Positions 16,539 to 28,487 are shown, counted from the stretch's first letter. The stretch is DNA of 64,000 bases from Streptomyces sp. C10-9-1 (GCF_024497955.1 NZ_JANHKP010000013.1:62001-126000); one strand, 5' to 3'. The notes: a model not told the origin generated them from the letters alone. Translations and numbers: made by a program.

Positions 16539-16769
16539 TCAGCGTTCCTCGTCGCCGGCCGCGGCCGGCATGACCGTCAGGCGGTCGGTCTCGTCCTGTA
16601 TCTCAGCGGCGATCTTCTTGAGTTCCGGCTCGAACTTGCGCCCGTGGTGGGCGCAGAAGAGCAGTTCGCCGCCGCTGATCAGCACGACGCGCAGGTAAGC
16701 CTGGGCGCCGCAGCGGTCGCAGCGGTCGGCGGCCGTCAGCGGGGTCGCGGGGGTCAGAACAGTAGTCAC
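16539..16769 (-). CDS. DUF7455 small zinc-ribbon-like protein
   Basis: 76 residues. Cysteines 17 and 20 (DRCDRC) and Cys39 with His41/His42 (LFCAHH) form a probable zinc site. A basic/acidic helix follows (GRKFEPELKKIAAEIQDETDRL). This small protein is widespread in actinobacteria and often sits near hrdB or other sigma genes. Its function is unknown, and a nucleic-acid or RNA-polymerase partner is only a guess. The codon pattern and position are typical of a real gene despite its size. Confidence 0.85.
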   Translation of the reverse strand: MTTVLTPATPLTAADRCDRCGAQAYLRVVLISGGELLFCAHHGRKFEPELKKIAAEIQDETDRLTVMPAAAGDEER

Positions 16770-17202
16770 GTCGCCTCTTCTCTAGCTCGACGAGCTGTCG
16801 TACCAGGGTCAACATCCAACCAGCCCCAAAACGTTCCCGCTCGTGGCTTTTCCTCGAAAGTCTCTCCGAGGTGGCTGTCTGCTGCCGGTTGGCGGCGAAG
16901 GAACCGTATTGCTTCGCTCTACGGATTTCGCGGTTGCATGTCTCGTGCGGTCCTCCCGGCCCGTTGCCGGTTGTTCATGAGGACGTGCCCGGAGCCTAAA
17001 TGGTTCATGCCTCGAAGGGAACGTGATGTGCACGTCACCCCATCGAGGGATCGAACATCCATACGAAGCTCGACTAGCATGGGACATCACGAGGGTGGCG
17101 TTACATCGGCTCTACCAGGCCTCGGTACGCTCTGTGCGGCGACCGACGCCCGGGCCCCTACCCCACGTGGCCACATCTGAAATTCAGCGAGGAGCGAACC
17201 GC
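16770..17202. other. Divergent promoter region of the DUF7455 gene and parE
   Basis: An AT-richer intergenic stretch. The palindrome at 17023-17038 (GTGATGTG/CACGTCAC, one mismatch) may be an operator. A likely parE promoter is TCGAAC (17051-17056) and TAGCAT (17075-17080) with an 18-base spacer, giving a leader of about 115 bases. Nothing that looks like a protein-coding frame was found here. Confidence 0.5.
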
Positions 17203-19329
<2,127 letters not shown>

Positions 19330-19333
19330 GACG

Positions 19334-19364
19334 CCGTGGGGCGGGCCGCCCGCCCGCCCCACGG
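19334..19364 (+). terminator. Hairpin terminator of parE
   Basis: Exact 13-bp arms at 19334-19346 and 19352-19364 with a 5-base loop, immediately after the stop codon. Confidence 0.8.
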
Positions 19365-19486
19365 GCCCCGAAGGCGCCCATCACCTGATGGGGTGAAGCC
19401 TCCGGGGAGAAGAGTCCGGGATCTTCCTGCTCTGTCCATCCTTGTGATCGCGGGCCGAAACGGTTCGCTGACAAGGAGAGTTGAGC

Positions 19487-19948
19487 GTGGAGAAGCAGGA
19501 AGGGCGGAGCGCGGACGAGCTGCGGCTCGACGACCCGTGGTACGACGCACTGGCCACCGGCCCGGCCGACGCCGCCCGGGCGGCCCCCGCCGTCCCGGCG
19601 CAGTCCGGGGGCACCGGGCGGACCAGCGCGGAGGTCTACGCGGAGGTGCAGCGCAGCCCCGCCTTCCAGGAGGTGCGCAGCCGCTACCGGCGCTTCGTCG
19701 TGCCCGCCTCCCTCGTCTTCCTCCTCTGGTACCTGGCCTATGTCGTCGCCGCGACCACGGCACCGGGGCTGATGGGCGCCGAGGTCGCGGGCGGGCTCAA
19801 CGTGGCCATGGTGGCCGGCCTCGCCCAGTTCCTCACCACCTTCGTCCTCACCTGGGCCTACGCCCGTCACGCGCGCCTGCACCGGGACCGCGCGGCCCTC
19901 GAACTGCGCTGGGACACCCAGGAGATGACCCGGGCGGCGGACCGGTGA
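19487..19948 (+). CDS. DUF485 membrane protein, partner of the downstream symporter
   Basis: 153 residues. The first ~65 are polar. Then come the DUF485 hallmark SPAFQEVRSRYRRFVVPASLVFLLWYL, one membrane helix, a short loop, and a second helix (GLNVAMVAGLAQFLTTFVLTWAYARHA). DUF485 proteins are nearly always encoded just before an acetate/monocarboxylate symporter, as here, and may aid its assembly. GTG 19487 is chosen over TTG 19481 because AAGGAGA lies 8 bases before it. The stop overlaps the next start (GTGA), so translation is coupled. Confidence 0.9.
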   Translation: MEKQEGRSADELRLDDPWYDALATGPADAARAAPAVPAQSGGTGRTSAEVYAEVQRSPAFQEVRSRYRRFVVPASLVFLLWYLAYVVAATTAPGLMGAEVAGGLNVAMVAGLAQFLTTFVLTWAYARHARLHRDRAALELRWDTQEMTRAADR

Positions 19949-21570
19949 GCGGAGACCACCAGGCCCTGGCCCTCGTGCTGTTCAGCGCCTTCGTCGCCGT
20001 CACCCTCGGCATCACCACCTGGGTGGGCCGCCACCGCAGGGGCTCGGCCGAGGAGTTCTACGCCGGGGGACGGCTGTTCTCGCCCATGGAGAACGGCTTC
20101 GCGATCGCCGGCGACTACATGTCCGCCGCGTCCTTCCTCGGCATCTCCGGGCTGATCGCCCTCTACGGGTACGACGGGATGCTCTACTCCGTCGGCTTCC
20201 TCGTCGCCTGGCTGGTCGTGCTGTTCCTCGTCGCCGAACTCGTGCGCAACTGCGGCCGGTTCACGCTCGCCGACGTGGTGGCCTCACGGCTCGCCGCCCG
20301 CCGGGTCCGGATCGCCTCCGGGGTCTCCTCCATCACCGTCTCGGTGCTCTACCTGGTCGCCCAGATGGTGGGCGCGGGCTCCCTGGTCGCCCTGCTCCTG
20401 GGCGGCACCGGCGAGGCGGCGCGCTCCTGGACGGTCGTCGGTGTGGGGGCCCTGATGGTGGTCTACGTCTCCCTGGGCGGGATGCGGGCGACCACCTGGA
20501 TCCAGATCGTGAAGGCGGTCCTGCTGATGGCGGGCGCGACCGTGCTGACCGCGCTGGTGCTCTCGCGCTTCGGAGGCGACCTCGGACGGCTGCTGCACAC
20601 CGCGGCGGACCGCAGCGGCCACGGCGCGTCCTTCCTCGCCCCGGGGCTGCGCTACGGCGGGGGCTGGACGGACCGGCTCGACTTCATCAGCCTGGGCCTC
20701 GCCCTGGTCCTGGGCACGGCCGGGCTGCCGCACATCCTGTCCCGCTTCTACACCGTCCCCACGGCCCGGGCCGCACGCCGCTCGGTGATCTGGTCCATCG
20801 GCCTCATCGGCAGCTTCTACCTGATGACCATCGTCCTCGGCTTCGGCGCCGCCGCGGTGCTGGGCACCGAGCAGGTCCGCGCCTCGAACGCGGCGGGGAA
20901 CACGGCCGTCCCGCTGCTCGCCCTGGACCTCGGGGGAGGGGCCGGGTCGACCGGCGGCACGGTGCTCTTCGCGGTCGTCGCCGCCATCGCGTTCGCGACC
21001 ATCCTCGCCGTCGTCGCCGGGATCACCCTCGCCTCGTCGGCCTCGGTCGCCCACGACCTGTACGCCTCGCTGGGCCGCCGCCGGGCCCGCGCGACGGCGG
21101 GAGACGGCCGGGAGCCGCGACGCCGGTGGGGCGAGGTGGCCGTCGCACGGGCGGCGGCCGTGGGCATCGGCGCGGTGGCCATCGGTCTCGGGCTGCTGGC
21201 GCAGAACCTCAATGTGGCCTTCCTGGTCGGCCTCGCCTTCGCGGTGGCGGCCTCCTCCAACCTGCCGGTGCTGCTCTACTCGCTGTTCTGGCGCGACTTC
21301 ACCACCCGCGGGGCGCTGTGGTCCGTCTACGGCGGTCTGGTGCCCGCCGTGGTGCTCGTGGTGCTCTCCCCGGTGGTCTCCGGCAGTGGGAAGTCCCTCT
21401 TCCCGGGCGTGGACTTCAGCCTGTTCCCGCTGGAGAACCCGGGGCTCGTCTCGATCCCCCTGGGGTTCCTCGCAGGATGGCTGGGCACGGTCACCTCCTC
21501 CGAGGTCCCGGACGAGGCCCGGCACGCGGAGACCGAGGTGCGGGCGCTCACCGGCGCCGGGGCGGCGTAG
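19945..21570 (+). CDS. Sodium:solute symporter, ActP/MctC-like monocarboxylate uptake
   Basis: 541 residues with about 13 membrane helices. It matches the SSS family through FYAGGRLFSPMENGFAIAGDYMSAASFLGISG near the N-terminus (the sodium/substrate site), GLPHILSRFYTVPTARAARRS in the middle, and ASVAHDLYASLGRR. This is the pattern of acetate permease ActP and of MctC, which take up acetate, propionate or pyruvate with sodium or protons. The exact substrate is not readable. The start overlaps the DUF485 stop by four bases, forming a two-gene operon. Confidence 0.92.
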   Translation: MSGDHQALALVLFSAFVAVTLGITTWVGRHRRGSAEEFYAGGRLFSPMENGFAIAGDYMSAASFLGISGLIALYGYDGMLYSVGFLVAWLVVLFLVAELVRNCGRFTLADVVASRLAARRVRIASGVSSITVSVLYLVAQMVGAGSLVALLLGGTGEAARSWTVVGVGALMVVYVSLGGMRATTWIQIVKAVLLMAGATVLTALVLSRFGGDLGRLLHTAADRSGHGASFLAPGLRYGGGWTDRLDFISLGLALVLGTAGLPHILSRFYTVPTARAARRSVIWSIGLIGSFYLMTIVLGFGAAAVLGTEQVRASNAAGNTAVPLLALDLGGGAGSTGGTVLFAVVAAIAFATILAVVAGITLASSASVAHDLYASLGRRRARATAGDGREPRRRWGEVAVARAAAVGIGAVAIGLGLLAQNLNVAFLVGLAFAVAASSNLPVLLYSLFWRDFTTRGALWSVYGGLVPAVVLVVLSPVVSGSGKSLFPGVDFSLFPLENPGLVSIPLGFLAGWLGTVTSSEVPDEARHAETEVRALTGAGAA

Positions 21571-21715
21571 CACTCCGGGGGGCGGGGCGCCCGACGCCCG
21601 GGCCCGGCCGCCCGCAGCGGTCCGGCCCCCGTGCGCCGCCCGCCGCGGTGATCCGCCAGGGCCCGCCCGCCTATCCTGGGCGTCCCGACTTCCCTCCCCG
21701 GAACCGAGGTGCCCC

Positions 21716-22897
21716 GTGAGCGAGAGCAGGTCCCCCGTCCCCGTCGTCCTCCTCGCGGGATTCCTGGGATCGGGCAAGACGACCCTGCTCAACCATCTGC
21801 TGCGGCGCAACCAGGGCAACCGCATCGGCGTCGTCGTGAACGACTTCGGGGCGATCGAGATCGACGCGATGACCGTGGCCGGGCAGGTCGGATCCACCGT
21901 CTCGCTCGGCAACGGCTGCCTGTGCTGTGCCGTCGACGTCGGCGAGCTCGACGACTACCTGGACAGGCTCACCCGCCCCGAGGCCCGGATCGACGTCATC
22001 GTCGTCGAGGCCTCCGGGCTGGCGGAGCCGCAGGAACTCGTCCGCATGATCCTCGCCAGCGACAATCCGCGCATCGAGTACGGCGGACTCGCCGAGGTCG
22101 TGGACGCCGCTGAGTTCGGCGCCACCCGGGCACGCCACCCGGAGATCGACCGGCATCTCGCCATCGCCGACCTGGTGGTGCTGAACAAGACCGACCGGGT
22201 GGACGACGCCGCCGTGGCGCGGCTGCGGACGGAGATCGGGGAGCTGTGCGGCGGGACCCCCGTCGTCGAGACCCGGTACGGGCGGATCGACCCCGCCCTG
22301 CTGCTGGACGCGGCGCTGCGCCCCGAGGCCGAGGACGCCGTTCGCCAGCTCTCCTTCGAGGACCTGTACGCCGACGCCTACGACGCCGAGCACGGCCACG
22401 ACCCGGGGCACGACGCGCACCTGCACACGGCCTACGAGAGCGTCTCGTTCGAGACCGCGACGCCCCTGCACCCGCGCCGGCTGATGGACTTCCTCGACAC
22501 CAGGCCGCCCGGGCTCTACCGCATCAAGGGCCATGTGGACTTCGGCGCCTGCGACCCGCGGAACCGCTACACGGTCCACGCGGTCGGGCGCTTCCTGCGC
22601 TTCCACCCCGAGCCCTGGCCCGAGGACGGGAGCAGGGCCACCCGGCTGGTCCTGATCGGCTCCGGACTCGACACCGGAGGCCTCAGGGCCCGGCTCGGCG
22701 CCTGCGCCCTGCGCGGAGACGCGCAGGACGTCCCCGACGAGCGGAGCATGTGGGGTGTGCTGCGCTGGGTTCCGGGCGACGCCGACGGGCCGGAGGGGTG
22801 GGAGGAGCCGCCCGGGCCCGGGCCGTCCGGGGCCGAGGGACACCCCGGCGGGGCGGACCGGCCGGACCCGCCGCACACCGCGCCCGTCCCCGGGTGA
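21716..22897 (+). CDS. CobW/COG0523 family GTPase, probable metal chaperone
   Basis: 393 residues. The P-loop GFLGSGKTT (15-23), the metal-binding GCLCC (67-71), a Walker B EASGLAEP near 105 and NKTD near 158 identify a G3E GTPase of the COG0523 group. These load or traffic zinc, cobalt or iron. A histidine/aspartate-rich loop (EHGHDPGHDAHLH, about 224-236) adds likely metal ligands, followed by the CobW C-terminal domain (YRIKGHVDF). The last ~40 residues are Pro/Gly-rich. GTG 21716 is preferred to the longer open frame. No Zur-like operator was recognised upstream, so the metal is undetermined. Confidence 0.92.
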   Translation: MSESRSPVPVVLLAGFLGSGKTTLLNHLLRRNQGNRIGVVVNDFGAIEIDAMTVAGQVGSTVSLGNGCLCCAVDVGELDDYLDRLTRPEARIDVIVVEASGLAEPQELVRMILASDNPRIEYGGLAEVVDAAEFGATRARHPEIDRHLAIADLVVLNKTDRVDDAAVARLRTEIGELCGGTPVVETRYGRIDPALLLDAALRPEAEDAVRQLSFEDLYADAYDAEHGHDPGHDAHLHTAYESVSFETATPLHPRRLMDFLDTRPPGLYRIKGHVDFGACDPRNRYTVHAVGRFLRFHPEPWPEDGSRATRLVLIGSGLDTGGLRARLGACALRGDAQDVPDERSMWGVLRWVPGDADGPEGWEEPPGPGPSGAEGHPGGADRPDPPHTAPVPG

Positions 22898-22979
22898 GAT
22901 CCGGCCCCCCGGGAGCCCGGCCCCCGCACGCCCGGGCCGGGCGGGCACGGCGCCCCCCGGCCCCGTGCGGAGTGGGCCG

Positions 22980-25430
22980 TCAGCCCGCCGGGCCCGCCAC
23001 CACGGCCACGGGGGACGTCAGCGGCGTGCCCGAGCCGTCGCGGCGTGGATCGGGCTCGGGCAGCTGTGCCGGGGAGCCGTTCTTCTGGGCGGCACGCGCC
23101 GGTGCGGCACCCGCCCAGGCCAGCACCAGCAGGTCCTCCCCCTTCAGGAACCGCTGGCACCGCACACCACCGGTGGCGCGGCCCTTGCGCGGGTACTGGT
23201 CGAACGGGGTCAGCTTGGCCGTGGTGGGCCCGTCGTCCAGGGTCCCCTGCGAGCCGGCCACGGTGAACACCACCGCGTCCGAGCCCGGGTCGACCGCGGT
23301 GAAGGACACCACCGAGGAGCCCTGGGCCAGCTTGATGCCCGCCATACCGCCCGCGGCCCGGCCCTGCGGCCGCACCTGGGAGGCCGGGTAGCGCAGCAGC
23401 TGGGCGTCGGAGGCGATGAACACCAGGTCCTCCTCGCCCGTGCGCAGCTCGGTGCCGCCGACGATCCGGTCGCCGTCGCGGAGGGCGATGACCTCCAGCT
23501 CGTCCTTGTTCGAGGGATAGTCCGGCACCACCCGCTTGACCACGCCCTGGAGGGTCCCGAGGGCGAGCCCGGGGGAGGACTCGTCGAGTGTGGTGAGGCA
23601 GACGACGTCCTCGTCCGCCTCCAGCGACAGGAACTCCGCCAGCGGGGCGCCGCCCGCCAGGTTCGGCCCGGCGGCCGTGTCCGGCAGCTGCGGCAGGTCG
23701 ATCACCGGCACGCGCAGCAGGCGCCCCGTGGACGTCACCGCGCCCACCTCGCCGCGCTGCGTCGCGAGGACGGCGGAGACGACCACGTCGTGCTTGGACC
23801 GCCTGCCCTCCCCGACCGCCAGGGGCTCGGCGGTGGCCGTCCGGGCGAGCAGGCCGGTGGAGGACAGCAGCACCCGGCAGGGGTCGTCCGCGACCTGGAG
23901 CGAGGCCGCCGGGGCGGGGGCCCCCGCCGACTCCAGCAGAACGGTGCGGCGCGGGGTGCCGAACTTCTTCGCCACCGAGGCCAGTTCGGACGAGACCAGC
24001 TTGCGCAGCTCGGCGTCCGAGTCCAGGATCCGGGTCAGCTCCTCGATCTCGGAGGTGAGCCGGTCCCGCTCGCCCTCCAGCTCGATGCGGTCGAACTTCG
24101 TCAGGCGGCGCAGCGGCGTGTCCAGGATGTACTGCGTCTGGACCTCGCTGAGCGAGAAGCGCTCGATCAGCCGCTCCTTGGCCTGCGCCGAGTTCTCGCT
24201 GGAGCGGATCAGCCGGATGACCTCGTCGATGTCGACCAGCGCGACCAGCAGGCCCTCCACCAGGTGCAGCCGGTCCCGCCGCTTGCCGCGGCGGAACTCG
24301 CTGCGCCGGCGCACCACGTCGAAGCGGTGGTCCAGGTAGACCTCCAGCAGCTCCTTCAGCCCCAGCGTGAGCGGCTGGCCGTCGACCAGGGCGACGTTGT
24401 TGATGCCGAAGGACTCCTCCATCGGCGTCAGCTTGTAGAGCTGCTCCAGCACGGCCTCCGGGATGAAGCCGTTCTTGACCTCGATGACCAGGCGCAGGCC
24501 GTGCTCGCGGTCGGTGAGGTCCTTGACGTCGGCGATCCCCTGGAGCTTCTTCGAGCCGACCAGGTCCTTGATCTTGGCGACGACCTTCTCCGGGCCGACG
24601 GTGAAGGGGAGTTCCGTCACCACCAGGCCCTTGCGGCGGGCCGAGACCGTCTCCACGGAGACCGTGGCCCGGATCTTGAAGGTCCCGCGGCCCGTCTCGT
24701 AGGCGTCCCTGATGCCGTTCAGGCCGACGATCCGGCCGCCGGTGGGCAGGTCGGGGCCCGGCACATGGCGCATCAGCGTCTCAAGGTCGGCGTTCGGGTG
24801 CCGGATCAGGTGCCGCGCAGCGGCGACGACCTCGGAGAGGTTGTGGGGCGGCATGTTCGTCGCCATGCCGACGGCGATGCCCGAGGCCCCGTTCACCAGC
24901 AGGTTCGGATACGCCGCGGGCAGGGCGACGGGCTCCCGCTCCTGGCCGTCGTAGTTGGACTGGAAGTCGACCGTGTCCTCGTCGATCGACTCCGTCATCA
25001 GCCCAGTGGCGTCGGCCATCCGGCACTCGGTGTAGCGCATCGCCGCGGGCGGGTCGTCGTTCCCGAGGGAGCCGAAGTTGCCGTGGCCGTCGACCAGGGG
25101 AAGGCGCATGGAGAACGGCTGCGCCATGCGCACCAGGGCGTCGTAGATAGAGGCGTCGCCGTGCGGGTGCAGCTTGCCCATGACCTCGCCGACGACCCGC
25201 GCGCACTTCACGTACCCGCGGTCGGGGCGCAGGCCCATCTCGTTCATCTGGTAGACGATGCGGCGGTGCACCGGCTTCATGCCGTCCCGCGCGTCCGGCA
25301 GTGCCCGTGAGTAGATCACCGAGTACGCGTACTCGAGGAAGGAGCCCTGCATTTCGTCCACGACGTCGATGTCGAGGATCCTCTCCTCGAACGCCTCCGG
25401 CGGTGGGGTCTTCGTGCTGCGGCGGGCCAT
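22980..25430 (-). CDS. parC: DNA topoisomerase IV subunit A (ParC)
   Basis: 816 residues. The winged-helix and tower domains contain SRALPDARDGMKPVHRRI, the quinolone-pocket region HPHGDASIYDALVRMAQ, and the catalytic tyrosine in AAMRYTECRM near residue 128. The GyrA-type beta-propeller C-terminus is present but lacks the clear GyrA box (QRRGGKG), which fits ParC rather than GyrA. It cuts and rejoins the gate DNA segment and pairs with ParE at 17203. AAGGAG lies 11 bases before ATG 25430. The gene ends convergent to the CobW gene. Confidence 0.93.
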   Translation of the reverse strand: MARRSTKTPPPEAFEERILDIDVVDEMQGSFLEYAYSVIYSRALPDARDGMKPVHRRIVYQMNEMGLRPDRGYVKCARVVGEVMGKLHPHGDASIYDALVRMAQPFSMRLPLVDGHGNFGSLGNDDPPAAMRYTECRMADATGLMTESIDEDTVDFQSNYDGQEREPVALPAAYPNLLVNGASGIAVGMATNMPPHNLSEVVAAARHLIRHPNADLETLMRHVPGPDLPTGGRIVGLNGIRDAYETGRGTFKIRATVSVETVSARRKGLVVTELPFTVGPEKVVAKIKDLVGSKKLQGIADVKDLTDREHGLRLVIEVKNGFIPEAVLEQLYKLTPMEESFGINNVALVDGQPLTLGLKELLEVYLDHRFDVVRRRSEFRRGKRRDRLHLVEGLLVALVDIDEVIRLIRSSENSAQAKERLIERFSLSEVQTQYILDTPLRRLTKFDRIELEGERDRLTSEIEELTRILDSDAELRKLVSSELASVAKKFGTPRRTVLLESAGAPAPAASLQVADDPCRVLLSSTGLLARTATAEPLAVGEGRRSKHDVVVSAVLATQRGEVGAVTSTGRLLRVPVIDLPQLPDTAAGPNLAGGAPLAEFLSLEADEDVVCLTTLDESSPGLALGTLQGVVKRVVPDYPSNKDELEVIALRDGDRIVGGTELRTGEEDLVFIASDAQLLRYPASQVRPQGRAAGGMAGIKLAQGSSVVSFTAVDPGSDAVVFTVAGSQGTLDDGPTTAKLTPFDQYPRKGRATGGVRCQRFLKGEDLLVLAWAGAAPARAAQKNGSPAQLPEPDPRRDGSGTPLTSPVAVVAGPAG

Positions 25431-25611
25431 CGCGGCTGCTGCTCCTTCACGTACCAGTCTGGATCCGACGCGCACCATTGTGGACCGTCCCGCCGACAAC
25501 GCCCTCACGACCCGGAAGAGGGACGCGGAGGCCGGACGGGAACTTCGCCACCCGCTGGTGCGCTTGCATAGGGTGGCAGGACTCTTTCACATCGCGATCG
25601 AAGGGACGTAC

Positions 25612-26991
25612 ATGCCCATGGGTCACACGGCCACAGGCCAGGCCGGCTCCGGCGGCCTGACAGCGACCGAGCATCGGCTGGCCAACGGCCTGCGCGTGGT
25701 GCTCTCCGAGGACCACCTGACCCCGGTCGCCGCGGTGTGCCTCTGGTACGACGTGGGCTCCCGCCACGAGGTCGAGGGGCGCACCGGGCTGGCGCACCTC
25801 TTCGAGCACCTCATGTTCCAGGGCTCGGCGCAGGTGAAGGGCAACGGCCACTTCGAGCTCGTCCAGGGGGCCGGCGGTTCCCTCAACGGCACCACGAGCT
25901 TCGAGCGGACCAACTACTTCGAGACCATGCCCGCGCACCAGCTGGAGCTCGCCCTCTGGCTGGAGGCCGACCGCATGGGCTCGCTGCTCGCCGCGCTCGA
26001 CGACGAGTCCATGGAGAACCAGCGCGACGTCGTCAAGAACGAGCGCCGCCAGCGCTACGACAACGTTCCCTACGGCACGGCCTTCGAGCGCCTGACGGCC
26101 CTGGCCTATCCCGAGGGCCACCCCTACCACCACACCCCGATCGGCTCGATGGCGGACCTGGACGCGGCGACCCTGGAGGACGCCCGGGCCTTCTTCCGCA
26201 CCTACTACGCCCCGAACAACGCGGTGCTGTCGATCGTCGGGGACATCGACCCCGAGCGGACCCTGGCGTGGGTCGAGAAGTACTTCGGGTCGATCCCCGG
26301 ACACGACGGCAAGCACCCGCCGCGCGACGGCTCCCTGCCGGACGTCATCGGCGCGCAGTTGCGCGAGGAGGTCGTCGAGGAGGTCCCGGCGCGCGCGCTG
26401 ATGGCCGCCTACCGCCTTCCGCACGACGGCACCCGCGCGTGCGACGCGGCCGACCTGGCCCTCACCGTGCTCGGCGGCGGCGAGTCGTCCCGCCTGCACA
26501 ACCGGCTGGTGCGCCGCGACCAGACGGCCGTGGCCGCCGGGTTCGGCATGCTCCGCCTGGCCGGCGCCCCCTCGCTCGGCTGGCTCGACGTGAAGACCTC
26601 GGCCGGTGTGGAGGTCCCGCGGATCGAGGCCGCCGTCGACGAGGAGCTCGCCCGCTTCGCGGCCGAGGGGCCGACCCCGGAGGAGATGGAGCGCGCCCAG
26701 GCCCAGCTGGAACGCGAGTGGCTGGACAGGCTGGGCACCGTCGCCGGCCGCGCCGACGAGCTGTGCCGCTACGCCGTGCTCTTCGGGGACCCGCAGCTGG
26801 CCCTCACCGCCGTGCAGCGGGTGCTGGACGTCAGCGCGGAGGAGGTGCAGGCGGTCGCCAAGGCCAGGCTGCGCCCGGACAACCGGGCGGTGCTGGTCTA
26901 CGAGCCGCTGGCCGCCGACGAGGCGGCAGAGAACTCCGCAGAGACCGACGAGCCCGCACAGAACGTTGCGACCGAGGGGGCCGACCAGTGA
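25612..26991 (+). CDS. M16 family zinc peptidase, catalytic subunit
   Basis: 459 residues. The inverted zinc motif HLFEH is at 62-66, with the third ligand likely Glu144 in VVKNERRQRYDN. Asn91 in SLNGTTSFERTNYFE matches the conserved substrate loop. The protein has two similar halves, as in insulinase/processing-peptidase subunits. No signal peptide is visible, so it should act in the cytoplasm or at the membrane. GAAGGGA precedes ATG 25612. A second in-frame ATG follows at 25618. It is translated together with the next gene (GTGA overlap), suggesting an active/inactive subunit pair. Confidence 0.93.
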   Translation: MPMGHTATGQAGSGGLTATEHRLANGLRVVLSEDHLTPVAAVCLWYDVGSRHEVEGRTGLAHLFEHLMFQGSAQVKGNGHFELVQGAGGSLNGTTSFERTNYFETMPAHQLELALWLEADRMGSLLAALDDESMENQRDVVKNERRQRYDNVPYGTAFERLTALAYPEGHPYHHTPIGSMADLDAATLEDARAFFRTYYAPNNAVLSIVGDIDPERTLAWVEKYFGSIPGHDGKHPPRDGSLPDVIGAQLREEVVEEVPARALMAAYRLPHDGTRACDAADLALTVLGGGESSRLHNRLVRRDQTAVAAGFGMLRLAGAPSLGWLDVKTSAGVEVPRIEAAVDEELARFAAEGPTPEEMERAQAQLEREWLDRLGTVAGRADELCRYAVLFGDPQLALTAVQRVLDVSAEEVQAVAKARLRPDNRAVLVYEPLAADEAAENSAETDEPAQNVATEGADQ

Positions 26992-28376
26992 GCGACGCTG
27001 CCGTGACCATGGACTTCCACCCGCAGCCCACCGCCGGGGAGCCCCGGCCCTGGGCGTTCCCCGCCCCCGAGCGGGGCACCCTGGACAACGGCCTGACGGT
27101 GCTGCGCTGCGACCGTCCCGGGCAGCAGGTCGTGGCGGTCGAGGTACTGCTCGACGCGCCGCTGGACGCTGAGCCGGAGGGACTCGACGGCGTCGCCACG
27201 ATCATGGCCCGGGCGCTCTCCGAGGGCACCGACCGCCACAGCGCCGAGGAGTTCGCCGCCGAGCTGGAGCGCTGCGGCGCCACACTCGACTCGATGGCCG
27301 ACCATCCCGGTGTGCGGGTCTCCCTGGAGGTGCCCGCCTCCCGGCTGCCCAAGGCGCTCGGGCTGCTGGCCGACGCCCTGCGCGCCCCGGCCTTCGACCC
27401 CGGCGAGGTCGACCGCCTGGTCCGCAACCGCCTGGACGAGATCCCCCACGAGATGGCCAACCCGGCCCGCCGTGCGGCCAAGCAGCTCTCCGCCGAGCTG
27501 TTCCCGGCGGCGCTGCGCATCTCCCGCCCCCGGCAGGGCACCCAGCAGACCGTGTCGCGGATCGACGCGGCCGCGGTGCGGGCCTTCTACGAGGCCCATG
27601 TCCGGCCCGCCACCGCCACGGCCGTGGTCGTCGGCGACCTCTCGGGTCTCGACGTGGACGCCGTGCTCGCCGGGACCCTCGGCGCCTGGACGGGGGACAA
27701 GGCGGCGCAGCGCCCCGTCCCCGCGGCCACCGCCGACGACACCGGCCGTGTGGTGATCGTGGACCGGCCCGGGGCGGTGCAGACCCAGCTGCTGATCGGG
27801 CGCGTCGGCCCCGACCGCCACGACAGCGTTTGGGCGGCGCAGGTGCTCGGCATCTACTGCCTCGGCGGCACCCTGACCTCCCGCCTGGACCGGGTCCTGC
27901 GCGAGGAGAAGGGCTACACCTACGGGGTGCGCGCCTTCGGGCAGGTGCAGCGCTCCGCGCCGGACGGCTCCGGGGCATCCCTGCTGGCGATCAGCGGGTC
28001 CGTGGACACGCCCAACACGGGCCCGGCCCTGGACGACCTGTGGAAGGTGTTGCGCAGGCTCGCCTCCGAGGGGCTGACGGACGCCGAGCGGGACGTGGCC
28101 GTGCAGAACCTCGTCGGTGTCGCGCCGCTGAAGTACGAGACGGCCGCCTCCGTCGCGGCCACCCTCGCGGACCAGGTGGAGCAGTTCCTGCCCGACGACT
28201 ACCAGGCAAGGCTGTACGCGCGGCTCGCGGGGACGGGAACCGTGGAGGCGACCGCGGCCGCGGTCGGAGCCTTCCCGGTCGACCGCCTGGTCACCGTGCT
28301 CGTCGGTGACGCCGCCGCGATCCGGGAGCCGGTGGAGGCCCTGGGGATCGGAGAGGTGACGGTGGTCGCGGGCTGA
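26988..28376 (+). CDS. M16 family peptidase-like subunit lacking the zinc site
   Basis: 462 residues with the M16 two-lobed pattern, but the place of HxxEH is taken by GVATIMARAL, so no zinc can be held. The substrate-binding Arg/Tyr pair is kept in LTSRLDRVLREEKGYTYGVRAFG near residue 310. This is the arrangement of the non-catalytic partner in heterodimeric M16 enzymes such as mitochondrial processing peptidase. Its start GTG overlaps the stop of the catalytic partner gene. Substrates are unknown. Confidence 0.9.
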   Translation: MSDAAVTMDFHPQPTAGEPRPWAFPAPERGTLDNGLTVLRCDRPGQQVVAVEVLLDAPLDAEPEGLDGVATIMARALSEGTDRHSAEEFAAELERCGATLDSMADHPGVRVSLEVPASRLPKALGLLADALRAPAFDPGEVDRLVRNRLDEIPHEMANPARRAAKQLSAELFPAALRISRPRQGTQQTVSRIDAAAVRAFYEAHVRPATATAVVVGDLSGLDVDAVLAGTLGAWTGDKAAQRPVPAATADDTGRVVIVDRPGAVQTQLLIGRVGPDRHDSVWAAQVLGIYCLGGTLTSRLDRVLREEKGYTYGVRAFGQVQRSAPDGSGASLLAISGSVDTPNTGPALDDLWKVLRRLASEGLTDAERDVAVQNLVGVAPLKYETAASVAATLADQVEQFLPDDYQARLYARLAGTGTVEATAAAVGAFPVDRLVTVLVGDAAAIREPVEALGIGEVTVVAG

Positions 28377-28391
28377 TTCCCGCCCACGTAC

Positions 28392-28439
28392 AGGGGACGG
28401 GTCCTCGGGTACCTGCTCGGACCCGAGGACCCGTCCCCT
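28392..28439 (+). terminator. Strong hairpin terminator of the M16 operon
   Basis: Exact 19-bp arms at 28392-28410 and 28421-28439 with a 10-base loop, 16 bases after the stop codon. Confidence 0.88.
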
Positions 28440-28487
28440 ATGTCCTGAATGGGCGATTGATGTCCCTCGTCGGTGTAAGTGGTGTTA

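Noticed and set aside
17023..17038. Crp-family binding site (GTGA...TCAC)
   Set aside because: The spacer is 8 bases rather than the usual 6. It is kept only as an unspecified palindrome.
22980..25430. GyrA instead of ParC
   Set aside because: No clear GyrA box in the propeller and no adjacent gyrB/dnaA; pairing with the nearby ParE is the simpler reading.
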